In this document: positions 1-8,712 of the stretch, piece after piece
Position numbering within the stretch: position 1 is the first letter of the stretch
Layout of the letters: each line of letters opens with the position of its first letter
Source of the DNA: Microbacterium hydrothermale
GTDB lineage: Bacteria > Actinomycetota > Actinomycetes > Actinomycetales > Microbacteriaceae
Direction: 5' to 3'
DNA: 51,694 bases
Assembly (NCBI RefSeq): GCF_004854025.1
Contig: NZ_STGM01000012.1
Span: 1-51,694 of the forward strand
Translations under genes and position numbers: made by a program
The notes under the pieces: model-generated
Seen by the model: the letters and a program-made list of their open reading frames with translations, nothing else
Told to the model about the DNA's origin: nothing
Databases searched by the model: none

Positions 1-45
1 ACTCGCCCGCCCGCCCGCGCCCGCGGCGCCGCCTGCGCGCCCCGT

Positions 46-102
46 TGAGTGTCCGGAACACCCGGACGATCTTCGAACCCGTCCGGGTGTCGTGGACACT
101 CA
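46..102. repeat. Palindromic intergenic element, copy A
   Basis: Two nested pairs of arms are visible: TGAGTGTCC (46-54) with GGACACTCA (94-102), and ACACCCGGAC (58-67) with GTCCGGGTGT (81-90). They flank a 13-base centre (68-80) that contains TTCGAA. The same layout recurs at 809-855 and 28043-28089. It could be a terminator-like hairpin or a dispersed REP-type repeat. Confidence 0.75.
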
Positions 103-190
103 GCGGGCTGCGCAGCACGCACGGCGCAGGAGCCGCGACCGTGACGGGGCGGGGGCGAAGACCAGCCCGGCCACGAGCGCCGCCCGACGC

Positions 191-270
191 GCAACAGCCC
201 CGCCGCGCAACAGCCCCGCCGCGCAACAGCCCCGCCGCGCAACAGCCCCGCCGCGCAACAGCCCCGCCGC
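191..270. repeat. Five perfect 16-bp tandem repeats
   Basis: The unit GCAACAGCCCCGCCGC is repeated five times without a mismatch (191-206, 207-222, 223-238, 239-254, 255-270). The unit length is not a multiple of three and the block is intergenic, so it is not a protein repeat. It is a minisatellite likely to vary in copy number between strains. Confidence 0.9.
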
Positions 271-318
271 GCGACCGCGCGCCCCGCCTCCCCTCGAGAG
301 TCCGCCTACCCTCGGAAC

Positions 319-738
319 ATGACCCTTCCGCGCACCCTCGCCCGCTGGTTGCTCGGGGCCGCGCTCGTGTTCACCGGCGCCGCGCATCTCACGTTCGCGC
401 GCGAGACTTTCGGCGCCCAGGTGCCGTCGTGGCTGCCGCTCCCGGTCGACGTCACGGTGGTGGCATCCGGGGTCGTCGAGATCGCGCTGGGCCTCGCCCT
501 CCTTCTCCTCCGCCGGTGGCGCGTCGCCGTCGGCTGGATCGTCGCGGCCTTCTTCGTCGCGATCTTCCCGGGCAACGTCGAGCAGTTCGTCCGGGGCACC
601 GACGCCTTCGGCCTCGACACCGACCTCGCCCGCGGCATCCGCCTGCTCTTCCAACCGCTCCTGGTGATCTGGGCGCTCTGGTCGACGGGGGCGTGGAGGG
701 CGTGGCGCGCCCGGCGCCGCGCACCGGCCGGGAGCTGA
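319..738 (+). CDS. DoxX-like small integral membrane protein
   Basis: 139-residue hydrophobic protein with about four membrane segments (roughly residues 8-24, 45-63, 68-84 and 108-122) and a basic C-terminal tail. The sequence around residues 15-40 (TGAAHLTFA, then a PSWLPLP loop) is typical of DoxX-like or DoxX-family membrane proteins. Their exact role is unknown, although some members are linked to quinone or thiol redox chemistry. The ATG at 319 follows TACCCT (305-310) closely, which fits a leaderless start. The gene stands alone, with the aminotransferase convergent downstream. The family call is good; the function is not known. Confidence 0.75.
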   Translation: MTLPRTLARWLLGAALVFTGAAHLTFARETFGAQVPSWLPLPVDVTVVASGVVEIALGLALLLLRRWRVAVGWIVAAFFVAIFPGNVEQFVRGTDAFGLDTDLARGIRLLFQPLLVIWALWSTGAWRAWRARRRAPAGS

Positions 739-808
739 CCTCGGCGTCGCGCCCGACGGCGTGCGGCGCTGCCGCCTGCCACCTTGCCGGGGTCATCGCC
801 GGGGGAAT

Positions 809-855
809 GTCCAAAAAACCCGGACCAGTTTCAAAACCGTCCGGGTTTGTTGGAC
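809..855. repeat. Palindromic intergenic element, copy B
   Basis: Outer arms GTCCAA (809-814) and TTGGAC (850-855), inner arms AAACCCGGAC (816-825) and GTCCGGGTTT (839-848), and a 13-base centre (826-838) containing TTCAAA. It has the same architecture as copies A and C. It lies between two convergent genes, so it may also act as a two-way terminator. Confidence 0.75.
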
Positions 856-874
856 GCTCGAGATTCTCTCGAGC
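856..874. terminator. Short hairpin between convergent genes
   Basis: GCTCGAGA (856-863) pairs perfectly with TCTCGAGC (867-874) across a 3-base loop, directly after copy B and about 30 bases past the aminotransferase stop (minus strand). It probably contributes to two-way termination; there is no T-run. Confidence 0.45.
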
Positions 875-903
875 GGAAGCGCGCGGATGCCGCGCCGTCG
901 GCG

Positions 904-2229
904 TCAGCCCCGGCCCGCCTCCGCCGCCAGCACCTCGGCCAGCACGTCGAGGCCGCGGTGCGCATCGGCGTCGCCGATCACCGCGGGCGGGACGACGTGC
1001 ACGCGGTTGTCGGCAAAGAAGCCGAGCACGCCCTTCTCGAGCATCGCGGCCTTGATCGCCCCGACGCGGGCGGCGGGGAGGGGCTCGCGCGTCTGCGGGT
1101 CGGCGACCAGCTCGACCGCCCAGAAGACGCCGCGCCCGCGCACCTCGCCCACGAGCGGCGCGTCCTCGGCCAGCTGCTTCAGGCGCGGACCGATCACGTC
1201 GGCGCCGATGCGGCGCGCGTTCTCGATCACGCCCTCCTCGGCCATCGCCTCCTGCGCGGCGACGATCGAGGCCGCCGCGAGCGGGTGACCCGAGTACGTC
1301 AGTCCGCCCGGGAAGACGCGGTCGTCGAACACCCGGGCCACGGCATCCGAGATCACGACCCCACCGACCGGCACGTACCCGGAGTTCACGCCCTTGGCGA
1401 AGGTGATGAGGTCGGGACGCACGTCGAACGCGTCGAAGGCGAACCATTCCCCGGCCCTCGCGAAGCCCGCCATGACCTCGTCCAGGATGAGCAGGATGCC
1501 GTAGCGATCGGCGATCTCGCGCACGCCGGCCAGGTAGCCGGGCGGCGGCACCAGGATGCCGGCCGTGCCGGGGATGGTCTCGAAGAGGAACGCCGCGATG
1601 GTGTCGGGCCCCTCCGCCTGCACGGTGCGCTCGAGGTGACGGAGGGCCCGCGCGGTCTCCTCCTCGGGCGTCTCGGCCCAGAACTCGGTGCGGTACAGGT
1701 ACGGCCCGAAGACGTGGACGTGTCCGCGCGAGTACTCGTTCGGCATCCGGCGCCAGTCTCCGGTGGCGACGATGGCCGCCCCCGTGTTGCCGTGGTACGA
1801 GCGGTAGTGCGACACGATCTTGTCGCGGCCCGTGGCCAGGCGGGCCATGCGGATCGCGTTCTCGTTGGCATCCGCCCCGCCGTTGGTGAAGAAGACCTTC
1901 GAGAACCCCTCGGGCGCCCGCTTCAGCACGAGCTCGGCGGCGTGCGCGCGCATCTCGTTCGCGTGCGCGGGCGCGACGGTGGTGAGGGTCGCCGCCTGCT
2001 CCTGGATGGCCGCGACGACGCGGGGGTGCTGGTGGCCGATGTTGACGTTGACGAGCATGCTCGAGAAGTCGAGGTAGCGGCGGCCGTCGGCGTCCCACAC
2101 CTCCACGCCCGATCCGCCCGCGAGGGGGAGGGGGGCGAGCGTGCGCTGCGCCGACCACGAGTGGAAGACGCTCCGGTGGTCGCGCTCGCGGATCTCGGCG
2201 TTGCGGGTGGTCGTGGCAGCGGTGGTCAT
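904..2229 (-). CDS. Class III PLP-dependent aminotransferase
   Basis: 441 residues, the usual length for the omega-amino-acid / aspartate aminotransferase family (fold type I PLP enzymes). The predicted Schiff-base lysine is K279 in ITFAKGVNSGY; the upstream LLILDEVMAGF segment carries the Asp that contacts the pyridine ring. The N-terminus (RDHRSVFHSWSAQ) resembles taurine or beta-alanine:pyruvate aminotransferases. It is divergent from a PucR-type regulator, with a CoA-acylating (methyl)malonate-semialdehyde dehydrogenase beyond. That context suggests breakdown of beta-alanine or a similar omega-amino acid: transamination to malonic semialdehyde, then oxidation to acetyl-CoA. The family is secure; the substrate is inference. 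Confidence 0.88.
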   Translation of the reverse strand: MTTAATTTRNAEIRERDHRSVFHSWSAQRTLAPLPLAGGSGVEVWDADGRRYLDFSSMLVNVNIGHQHPRVVAAIQEQAATLTTVAPAHANEMRAHAAELVLKRAPEGFSKVFFTNGGADANENAIRMARLATGRDKIVSHYRSYHGNTGAAIVATGDWRRMPNEYSRGHVHVFGPYLYRTEFWAETPEEETARALRHLERTVQAEGPDTIAAFLFETIPGTAGILVPPPGYLAGVREIADRYGILLILDEVMAGFARAGEWFAFDAFDVRPDLITFAKGVNSGYVPVGGVVISDAVARVFDDRVFPGGLTYSGHPLAAASIVAAQEAMAEEGVIENARRIGADVIGPRLKQLAEDAPLVGEVRGRGVFWAVELVADPQTREPLPAARVGAIKAAMLEKGVLGFFADNRVHVVPPAVIGDADAHRGLDVLAEVLAAEAGRG

Positions 2230-2312
2230 GCCACCAGTGTGCGTCGCGCGTCCGCGGGCGGGGAGTGCCGATGTGTCGCTAATCTGGGCTCTCCATCGAC
2301 AGTTTGGCCCGA

Positions 2313-3818
2313 ATGCCCGCCACGCTCCACCTCCTGCTCGACGAGGGCTCGTTCCCTCTGCGCGTGCTCACGGTCCTCGACGACGAGGTGCTCGAGCGGC
2401 CGCTGTCGTGGGTGCACAGCTCCGACCTGCTCGATCCCACGCCCTGGCTCGAGCCCGGCACGCTGCTGCTGACCAACGGCGCCCAGTTCTCCGCGGATCC
2501 GGATGCCGCCGACGCCGTCGCCTACTGCCGGCGGTTGCGCGCGCACGGGGTGGCGGGGCTGGGCTTCGCGACCGAGATCATCCACGACCGCGTCCCGGAG
2601 GCGCTCGTGCGCGCGGGCGAGGAGACCGGGCTCCCGGTCGTCGAGATCGCCCGGCGGGCTCCCTTCATCGGGATCATCCGCTTCGTCGCCGACATCATCG
2701 CCACCGACCGCGCCGCGCGCTTCTCATGGCTGCTCGACGCCCAGCGGGCGGTGGCGCGGGCGGCCGTGCGTGACGACGGGCTGCGCGAGATCCTGCACAC
2801 GCTGTCCCGGCTGCTGGGGGCCTGGGTCGACCTCTACGACGCGGTCGGCGGGCGCCTGTCGCTGCCCGGCCTGCGCGCCGCCCCCGACGACATCGAGGCC
2901 GAGGTCGGTCGCGAGGTGCGGCGCCTGCTCGAGCGCCGCACGGCCGCGAGCCTGGTCGTGCCCGCGGCCGGAGGCGCCCTCCTGCAGACCATCGGCCAGA
3001 GCTCGCGGCTGCGGGGAGTGCTCGCCGTCGGCGGTTCGCAGCCGCTCGATCCCGCGGGGAGGGACCTCGTCGCCACGGTCGTGGCCCTCGCGAGCATCGC
3101 CCTCGAACAGCAGCGCAACGTGCAGAGCTCGCTGCGGGCGGTTCGCGCGGGCGTGCTCGAGGTGCTGCTCGCGGGCAGCGACGACACCGCCCGCCGCACG
3201 GCCGACGCGGCTCTGGGCGGCCTTCCCGAGGCTCCGTACGTCGTCGGCGTGATCCGCGACGCGGCCGACTCGTCGGGCCTGCTCGACGAGCTCGACCTCG
3301 TCTCGAGCGACCCGCGCCGGATGTTCTCGGCGGAACGCGGTGCCGACGTCGTCGTGCTGCTCAGCGAGACGGCCGAGGGTCCCCTCGCGGCGCTCGCCGA
3401 GAGGCGGGGGCTGTCGGTCGGGACGGCGCGCCACGACGAGGGCGAGGCGGTGGCGGTGGCCCTCGACCGCGCGGCGCACGCGGCGCGGGAGGCGCCCCCC
3501 GGCACGGTGCGCGCCTACGCCGAGCTCGCCGGCCGCGGTCTCGTGGAGATGCTCCGCGACCGCGGGGGCGAGGTGCTCGCGCGCACGCTGCTGCAGCCCC
3601 TCGAGGCGCTGCCGCCCGCCGAGCGGCGCCGGCTGCGCGAGTCCGCGCGCGTGTGGCTCGAGGCCAACGGCGCCGGGGATCCCGCGGCGCGGGCCCTCGG
3701 CATCCATCGGCACACCCTGAAGGCGCGCCTGGCCCATCTCGAGCAGCTGCTCGGTCTCGACCTGTCGACCTTCGCCGCGCGCGCCGAGCTCTGGGCCGCG
3801 CTCGAACTCGAGCCCTGA
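2313..3818 (+). CDS. PucR family transcriptional regulator
   Basis: About 501 residues from the ATG at 2313; an in-frame TTG nine bases upstream (2304) is an alternative. The N-terminal PucR-type domain covers roughly residues 1-120 (LLDEGSFPLRVLT, then LEPGTLLLTNG). A middle GGDEF-like region follows, and the C-terminal PucR helix-turn-helix contains ARALGIHRHTLKARLAHLEQ. Proteins of this family regulate purine, amine or amino-acid catabolism. It is divergent from the aminotransferase (start codons about 80 bases apart) and convergent with the semialdehyde dehydrogenase, so it probably controls both. TAATCT near 2279 may be its -10 box, with little or no leader. Confidence 0.88.
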   Translation: MPATLHLLLDEGSFPLRVLTVLDDEVLERPLSWVHSSDLLDPTPWLEPGTLLLTNGAQFSADPDAADAVAYCRRLRAHGVAGLGFATEIIHDRVPEALVRAGEETGLPVVEIARRAPFIGIIRFVADIIATDRAARFSWLLDAQRAVARAAVRDDGLREILHTLSRLLGAWVDLYDAVGGRLSLPGLRAAPDDIEAEVGREVRRLLERRTAASLVVPAAGGALLQTIGQSSRLRGVLAVGGSQPLDPAGRDLVATVVALASIALEQQRNVQSSLRAVRAGVLEVLLAGSDDTARRTADAALGGLPEAPYVVGVIRDAADSSGLLDELDLVSSDPRRMFSAERGADVVVLLSETAEGPLAALAERRGLSVGTARHDEGEAVAVALDRAAHAAREAPPGTVRAYAELAGRGLVEMLRDRGGEVLARTLLQPLEALPPAERRRLRESARVWLEANGAGDPAARALGIHRHTLKARLAHLEQLLGLDLSTFAARAELWAALELEP

Positions 3819-3823
3819 CCCCG

Positions 3824-3840
3824 CCGCCCCGCGCGGGCGG
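3824..3840. terminator. Hairpin between convergent genes
   Basis: CCGCCC (3824-3829) pairs with GGGCGG (3835-3840) across CGCGC in the 44-base gap between the convergent PucR and dehydrogenase genes. It is a plausible two-way terminator without a T-run. Confidence 0.45.
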
Positions 3841-3862
3841 ACGGCGGGTCAGGGGCGGAGAG

Positions 3863-5377
3863 TCAGGTGTTCTGGGGGAAGCCGAGGTTGATGCCGCCGT
3901 GGGTGGCGGGGTCGAGCCAGCGGCTGGTGACGGCCTTCTCGCGGGTGAAGAAGTCGAAGCCGTGCACGCCGTACGCCTTGGCGTCGCCGAAGAGGCTCTT
4001 CTTCCAGCCGCCGAAGGAGTGGTACGCGACGGGGACGGGGATGGGCACGTTGATGCCGATCATGCCGACCTGCACCTCGTTCTGGAAGCGTCGGGCGGCG
4101 CCGCCGTCGTTGGTGAAGATGGCGGTGCCGTTGCCGAACTCCCCGCTGTTGATGAGGGCGAGTCCCTCTTCGTAGGTCCTCACGCGCACGACGGAGAGCA
4201 CGGGGCCGAAGATCTCCTCGGTGTAGGCGCGCGAGGTGGTGGGCACCTCATCCAGCAGGGTCGGCCCGAAGAAGAAGCCGTCCTCGTGCCCGTCGACCGT
4301 GAAGCCGCGACCGTCGACGACGATCTTCGCTCCGTCGGCTTCGGCGATGTCGACGTAGGACGAGACCTTGTCGCGGTGCGGGGCGGAGATGAGCGGACCC
4401 ATGTCGGGCTCGGCGGCATCCGCTCCGTTGCCGATGCGCAGTTTCGCGATGCGCTCGGAGACCCTGGCGACGAGCTCGTCGGCGACGGGCTCGACGGCGA
4501 GCACGACGCTGACGGCCATGCAGCGCTCGCCCGCGGCGCCGAAGCCGGCGTTGACAGCGGAGTCGGCGACGAGGTCGAGATCGGCGTCGGGGAGCACGAG
4601 CATGTGGTTCTTCGCACCGCCCAGGGCCTGCACGCGCTTGCCGTTCTTCGACGCGGTCTCGTAGATGTACTGCGCGATGGGGGTGGAGCCGACGAAGCTG
4701 ATCGACTGCACCGCGGGGGCGGTGAGCAGTCCGTCGACGGCGACCTTGTCGCCCTGCAGCACGGTGAACGCGCCGTCGGGGAGGCCGGCCTCCTTCCACA
4801 GCTGCGCGAGCCAGAGGGATGCCGAGGGGTCCTTCTCGCTGGGCTTGACGATGACGGCGTTGCCCGCGGCCAGGGCGACGGGGAAGAACCACATCGGCAC
4901 CATCGCCGGGAAGTTGAACGGGCTGATGACGCCGACCACGCCGAGCGGCTGCTTGAGGGAGTACACGTCCACCCCGGTCGAGGCGTTCTCGCTGTAGGCG
5001 CCCTTGATCAGGTGCGGGAAGCCGGTCGCCAGTTCGACGACCTCCTGGCCGCGGAGGATCTCGCCCATGGCGTCGGAGAGCACCTTGCCGTGCTCGGCGG
5101 TGATGATCGCGGCCAGCTCGCCCTTGCGGGCGTTCAGCAGCTCGCGGAACGCGAACAGCACGCCCTGGCGCTTCGCGATCGAGTACCCGCTCCACTCCGC
5201 GAACCCGCGCTCGGCGGAGGCGACGGCCGCCTCGACGTCGGCGTCGTCGGCGAGGGCGACGTGCGCCTGCACGGCACCGGTCGCGGGGTTGTACACGGGA
5301 GCGGTGCGCCCGCTCGACGAGGCGGCGGCGGCGCCGTCGAACCAGTGCGCGATGACGGGGAGGTCGGTGTCGGTCAT
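3863..5377 (-). CDS. mmsA: CoA-acylating methylmalonate-semialdehyde dehydrogenase
   Basis: 504-residue aldehyde dehydrogenase superfamily member, the typical MmsA/IolA length. It oxidises methylmalonic or malonic semialdehyde with NAD and CoA to propionyl-CoA or acetyl-CoA. The catalytic cysteine is C286 in GAAGERCMAV; an Arg directly before the Cys is characteristic of the CoA-acylating branch. The NAD-binding SFVGSTPIAQYIY stretch and the ISPFNFPAM motif are present. The start ATG follows TGGAGC, and TTTACT just upstream on the minus strand could serve as a -10 box. Paired with the class III aminotransferase, it probably finishes beta-alanine or valine-type catabolism. Confidence 0.92.
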   Translation of the reverse strand: MTDTDLPVIAHWFDGAAAASSSGRTAPVYNPATGAVQAHVALADDADVEAAVASAERGFAEWSGYSIAKRQGVLFAFRELLNARKGELAAIITAEHGKVLSDAMGEILRGQEVVELATGFPHLIKGAYSENASTGVDVYSLKQPLGVVGVISPFNFPAMVPMWFFPVALAAGNAVIVKPSEKDPSASLWLAQLWKEAGLPDGAFTVLQGDKVAVDGLLTAPAVQSISFVGSTPIAQYIYETASKNGKRVQALGGAKNHMLVLPDADLDLVADSAVNAGFGAAGERCMAVSVVLAVEPVADELVARVSERIAKLRIGNGADAAEPDMGPLISAPHRDKVSSYVDIAEADGAKIVVDGRGFTVDGHEDGFFFGPTLLDEVPTTSRAYTEEIFGPVLSVVRVRTYEEGLALINSGEFGNGTAIFTNDGGAARRFQNEVQVGMIGINVPIPVPVAYHSFGGWKKSLFGDAKAYGVHGFDFFTREKAVTSRWLDPATHGGINLGFPQNT

Positions 5378-5506
5378 GGCTCCAGTAAACGACCCTCCCG
5401 GCGGCGACGCCGCTGACAGAACGTCGAGATCGCCGTCGCGGGCGGGACAGATCGGCAGTCCCCTCGGGCCGTGGCTGGGAGAGTCGTATGCGCGACCCGC
5501 TGAGTT

Positions 5507-5521
5507 TGAGAACGATTATCA
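5507..5521. promoter_or_regulatory. Zur box before the znu operon
   Basis: TGAGAACGATTATCA is an imperfect dyad close to the actinobacterial Zur consensus (TGAAAATGATTTTCA type). It lies 20 bases before the ATG of the zinc-binding lipoprotein, where a repressor would cover the promoter. The zur gene itself is in the same cluster. Confidence 0.85.
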
Positions 5522-5540
5522 GCAGCGATACGGTGTCCGT

Positions 5541-6542
5541 ATGACCCGTCGCCTTCTCGCCCCCGTCGCCCTCGGGGCCGTCTCCGTCCTCGCCCTCGCC
5601 GGCTGCGCCGGTGCCACGACCTCGAGCGGATCCACCGCCGACTCCGCCGGCAAGGTCACGGTGGTGGCATCCACCGACGTCTACGGCTCGATCGCGGAGG
5701 CCGTCGGCGGCGACTTCGTCGACGTGCAGTCGATCATCACCTCGCCCTCCCAGGACCCGCACGAGTACGAGGCCAGCGCGCAAGACCAGCTGACGCTGAA
5801 GAACGCCGGTCTCGTGATCGAGAACGGCGCCGGCTACGACGCCTTCATGGAGTCGCTCATCGAGGCGAGCGGCACCACGGCCCCCGTGCTCACGGCCGTC
5901 GAGTACAACCACGACTACCCGGGCGCCGAGGGCCACGACGACGGCGCCTCGGCCGAGCCCAGCGCGAGCGCCGACGACCACGCGCACGACGAGGGCGACG
6001 GCCACTCCCACATCGAGGGCTTCAACGAGCACGTCTGGTACGACCCGCACACCGTCGAGGACCTCACCGCGGCGATCGCCGACGAACTGGGTCGCCTCGC
6101 CCCCGACCACGCCGCGGACTTCACGGCCAACGCCGACGCTTTCACGCAGCAGATCGCCGGGCTCGAGGACTCGCTGGCCCGGATCGAGTCCACGGATGCC
6201 GGGGCGAAGGTCTTCGTGACCGAGCCGGTGCCCGTGTACCTGACCACGGCCGCGGGCCTCGACAACGCCACCCCGAACGAGTTCAGCGAGGCCGTGGAGG
6301 AGGGGCAGGACGTGCCGCCGGCGACCCTGCTCGAATCCCTCCAGCTGCTGGACTCGGGACAGATCAGGGTCATGATCGTCAACCCGCAGACCGGCGGGGC
6401 CGAGGTCACGCAGGTCGAGGACGAGGCGAAGGCCAAGGACATCCCCGTGATCGAGTTCACGGAAACGCTCCCCGAGGGTCAGACTTACATCTCGTGGATG
6501 CAGAGCAACATCACCGCGCTGAGCGACGCGCTGGCGGCGTGA
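5541..6542 (+). CDS. znuA: Zinc ABC transporter substrate-binding lipoprotein
   Basis: 333 residues from the ATG at 5541, which is chosen because a signal peptide and lipobox (LALAGC, Cys at about residue 21) follow directly. It binds zinc (possibly manganese) outside the membrane and delivers it to the ZnuBC permease. The sequence begins with ASTDVYGSIAEAVGG, followed by the QDPHEYE metal site. A His/Asp-rich loop at about residues 130-165 and then NEHVWYDPHTV are typical of zinc-specific cluster A-I proteins. It is the first gene of a translationally coupled znuA-znuC-znuB operon behind a Zur box. The open frame extends upstream of 5541, but that part lies in the promoter and is not coding. 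Confidence 0.92.
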   Translation: MTRRLLAPVALGAVSVLALAGCAGATTSSGSTADSAGKVTVVASTDVYGSIAEAVGGDFVDVQSIITSPSQDPHEYEASAQDQLTLKNAGLVIENGAGYDAFMESLIEASGTTAPVLTAVEYNHDYPGAEGHDDGASAEPSASADDHAHDEGDGHSHIEGFNEHVWYDPHTVEDLTAAIADELGRLAPDHAADFTANADAFTQQIAGLEDSLARIESTDAGAKVFVTEPVPVYLTTAAGLDNATPNEFSEAVEEGQDVPPATLLESLQLLDSGQIRVMIVNPQTGGAEVTQVEDEAKAKDIPVIEFTETLPEGQTYISWMQSNITALSDALAA

Positions 6543-7354
6543 GCGCGGGAGCGCCGCTGCGCATCCGCGGCGCCGCCCTCGAACGCGGCGGCCGGGAGCT
6601 GTGGTCCGGGCTCGACCTCGAGGTCGAGCCCGGCGAGCTCGTCGCCGTCCTGGGCCCCAGCGGGTCGGGCAAGACCACCCTGTTGCGCGCGATCCTCGGT
6701 CTCGAGCGGCTCAGCGCCGGCTCGATCGAGGCGCTCGGCGCCCCGGTGCGTCGCGCGGGCAACCGCCGCATCGGCTACATCCCCCAGCAGCGGCCGCTCC
6801 CGCGCGAGACGCCGCTGCGCGGACGCGACATCGTCGGCCTCGGCGTCGACGGGCACCGGCTCGGCCTGCCCCTGTCGCGCAAGAAGGATCGCGCCCGCAT
6901 CGACGACCTGCTCGAGGCGGTCGGGGCCACGGCGTTCGCCGACCGCCCCGTCGGGCTGCTCTCGGGCGGCGAGCAGCAGCGCCTGCGCGTCGGTCAGGCC
7001 CTGGCCGACGACCCGACCCTGCTGCTGTGCGACGAGCCGCTCACGAGCCTCGACCTCGCCAACCAGCAGGCCGTCGTGCGCCTCATCGACCGCCATCGGC
7101 GCGAGCGCGACGCCGCGGTGCTGCTGGTCACCCACGACATCAATCCGGTGCTGTCGAAGGTCGACCGCATCCTCTACATCGCGCACGGACGGTTCACCCT
7201 GGGCACGCCCGACGAGGTGCTCACGACCGAGACGCTGACCGCGCTCTATGGCGCCCCGGTCTACGTGGTGCGGGCGGGCGACCAGCTGATCGTCGTCGGA
7301 GCCCCGGATGCCGACGAGTCCCACCACCATCACCACGACGAGGACGACGCATGA
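6539..7354 (+). CDS. znuC: Zinc ABC transporter ATP-binding protein
   Basis: 271 residues from the GTG at 6539, which overlaps the znuA stop by four bases. Walker A is GPSGSGKTT (about residues 39-47), the Q-loop is in YIPQQRPL, the signature is LSGGEQQRLRVGQAL and Walker B is LLLCDEPLTSLD. It powers import through ZnuB. The C-terminus ends in a His/Asp-rich tail (HHHHHDEDD), which could bind or buffer zinc. An upstream in-frame start at 6494 would lie inside znuA and is less likely. Confidence 0.92.
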   Translation: MSAGAPLRIRGAALERGGRELWSGLDLEVEPGELVAVLGPSGSGKTTLLRAILGLERLSAGSIEALGAPVRRAGNRRIGYIPQQRPLPRETPLRGRDIVGLGVDGHRLGLPLSRKKDRARIDDLLEAVGATAFADRPVGLLSGGEQQRLRVGQALADDPTLLLCDEPLTSLDLANQQAVVRLIDRHRRERDAAVLLVTHDINPVLSKVDRILYIAHGRFTLGTPDEVLTTETLTALYGAPVYVVRAGDQLIVVGAPDADESHHHHHDEDDA

Positions 7355-8211
7355 ACTGGTCCGACGTCGGCGACGCCCTGTTCGGCGGGGTGAGCCAGTA
7401 CGGCGCCATCCTCGAGCTGGTGCAGAACTCCGTGTACGCGGGAGCGGTCCTCGGCCTGGTCGGCGGACTCATCGGCGTGTTCGTGATGCAGCGCGACATG
7501 GCCTTCGCCGTGCACGGCATCAGCGAGCTGTCGTTCGCGGGCGCCGCCGTGGCCCTGCTCATCGGCGTCGACGTCGTCTCGGGCTCGATCGTCGGCTCGC
7601 TCATCGCCGCCGCGCTCATCGGCCTGCTCGGTGCCCGCGCGCGCGACCGCAACTCGATCATCGGCGTGCTCATGCCGTTCGGTCTGGGTGTCGGCATCCT
7701 GTGCCTCTCGCTCTACAACGGGCGCAGCGCCACGCGCTTCAGCCTGCTGACCGGGCAGATCGTATCGGTGCAGAGCGCGCAGCTCGGCTGGCTGGTGGTC
7801 ATCGGCGTCGCCGTGCTGGTCGCCCTCCTGCTCATCTGGCGACCGCTGCGCTTCGACTCGCTCGACCCGCAGTCCGCGGCCGCGCGCGGCGTGCCCACGA
7901 CCGCGGTGTCGCTGGCGTTCATGCTGCTGCTGGGCCTCATCGTCGCGGTCGCCGTGCACATCATCGGCGCGCTGCTGGTGATGGCGCTGCTGGTCACCCC
8001 CGCCGCCGCGGCCATGCGGGTGGCATCCGGTCCCCTGTCGGTGCCCGTGCTCGCGGCGCTGTTCGGCTTCGTCTCGGCGGTGGGCGGCGTGCTGCTCGCG
8101 GTCGCCGGAACCCTGCCGGTGAGCCCCTACATCACGACCATCTCGTTCGCGATCTACCTCGTGTGCCGGGTGATCGGCGCGCGCCGCGACCGCACCACCC
8201 GGGCGCTCTGA
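7351..8211 (+). CDS. znuB: Zinc ABC transporter permease
   Basis: 286-residue polytopic membrane protein of the ABC-3 family with about eight or nine hydrophobic segments. FVMQRDMAFAVHGISELSFAGAA is typical of ZnuB/MntB permeases. The ATG at 7351 overlaps the znuC stop by four bases (ATGA), so the three genes are translationally coupled. With ZnuA and ZnuC it forms the high-affinity zinc importer of the inner membrane. Confidence 0.9.
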   Translation: MNWSDVGDALFGGVSQYGAILELVQNSVYAGAVLGLVGGLIGVFVMQRDMAFAVHGISELSFAGAAVALLIGVDVVSGSIVGSLIAAALIGLLGARARDRNSIIGVLMPFGLGVGILCLSLYNGRSATRFSLLTGQIVSVQSAQLGWLVVIGVAVLVALLLIWRPLRFDSLDPQSAAARGVPTTAVSLAFMLLLGLIVAVAVHIIGALLVMALLVTPAAAAMRVASGPLSVPVLAALFGFVSAVGGVLLAVAGTLPVSPYITTISFAIYLVCRVIGARRDRTTRAL

Positions 8212-8284
8212 GCCCGCGCGCCACGACGGACGCATCCGCGCGTCGGGGTGCGTCCCGCACCCAGCCGATTCACCGAACCCCTCG

Positions 8285-8290
8285 CTAGAC
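8285..8290 (+). promoter_or_regulatory. -10 box of leaderless zur
   Basis: TAGACT lies eight bases before the zur ATG at 8299, so the transcript would start at or near the start codon. No Zur box was seen here. Confidence 0.55.
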
Positions 8291-8298
8291 TCGCCGCC

Positions 8299-8712
8299 AT
8301 GGTCCAGCGCAACACGTGGCAGCGCGAACGCGTGCGCGAAGCCCTGTCGGGAGCCGGCGGGTTCGTCAGCGCGCAGTCGCTGCACGCGACCCTGCGCGAC
8401 GAGAACACCGGCATCGGCCTGGCCACGGTGTACCGCACCCTCGCGGGTCTCGCGGCCCGCGGCGACGCGGATTCGCTGCAGAGCCCCGAGGGCGAGAACC
8501 TGTTCCGGGCGTGCGAGACCCGCGGTCACCACCACCACCTCATCTGCCGCTCGTGCGGCAAGGCGGTCGAGATCGCGGCCACCGACGTCGAGGAGTGGGC
8601 CCAGCGCACCGCCGCCCAGCACGGCTTCAGCGAGGCCGAGCACGTCGTCGACATCTTCGGCGTGTGCACCGACTGCGCCCGCGCCCGGGCTCGCGAGCGT
8701 GGCGACGAGTAG
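8299..8712 (+). CDS. zur: Fur-family zinc uptake regulator
   Basis: 137 residues from the ATG at 8299. The N-terminal winged helix is recognisable (GIGLATVYRTLAGLAARGDAD). The metal-binding part contains HHHH (about 76-79), CRSC (83-86) and CTDC (123-126); these two Cys pairs form the structural zinc site of Fur/Zur proteins. Its place directly after znuABC and the Zur box before znuA identify it as Zur rather than Fur. With zinc bound it should repress the upstream importer. The downstream permease gene overlaps its stop, so the two are co-transcribed. Confidence 0.9.
   Translation: MVQRNTWQRERVREALSGAGGFVSAQSLHATLRDENTGIGLATVYRTLAGLAARGDADSLQSPEGENLFRACETRGHHHHLICRSCGKAVEIAATDVEEWAQRTAAQHGFSEAEHVVDIFGVCTDCARARARERGDE

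Larger units (their letters stand above)
1..318. other. Intergenic region, no gene seen
   Basis: No convincing gene lies in the first 318 bases. It holds a large palindromic element (46-102), five perfect 16-base tandem repeats (191-270) and a likely promoter for the DoxX-like gene: TACCCT at 305-310 sits just before the ATG at 319, which fits a leaderless transcript. Open frames here are compositional artefacts rich in Arg, Pro and Ala. Confidence 0.7.

Noticed and set aside
191..270. Possible CRISPR array
   Set aside because: The repeats are directly adjacent without spacers, and no cas gene is present.
5004..5540. N-terminal extension of the zinc-binding protein frame
   Set aside because: It overlaps mmsA and the Zur box, and the signal peptide begins at 5541.
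4248..6110. Long minus-strand open frame across mmsA and znuA
   Set aside because: It lies out of phase with mmsA and opposite to znuA, both of which have clear family motifs.
7320..7354. His tag-like tail of ZnuC as a sign of artificial sequence
   Set aside because: His/Asp-rich tails are natural in zinc transport proteins, and the stretch runs in frame into the genuine znuB start.
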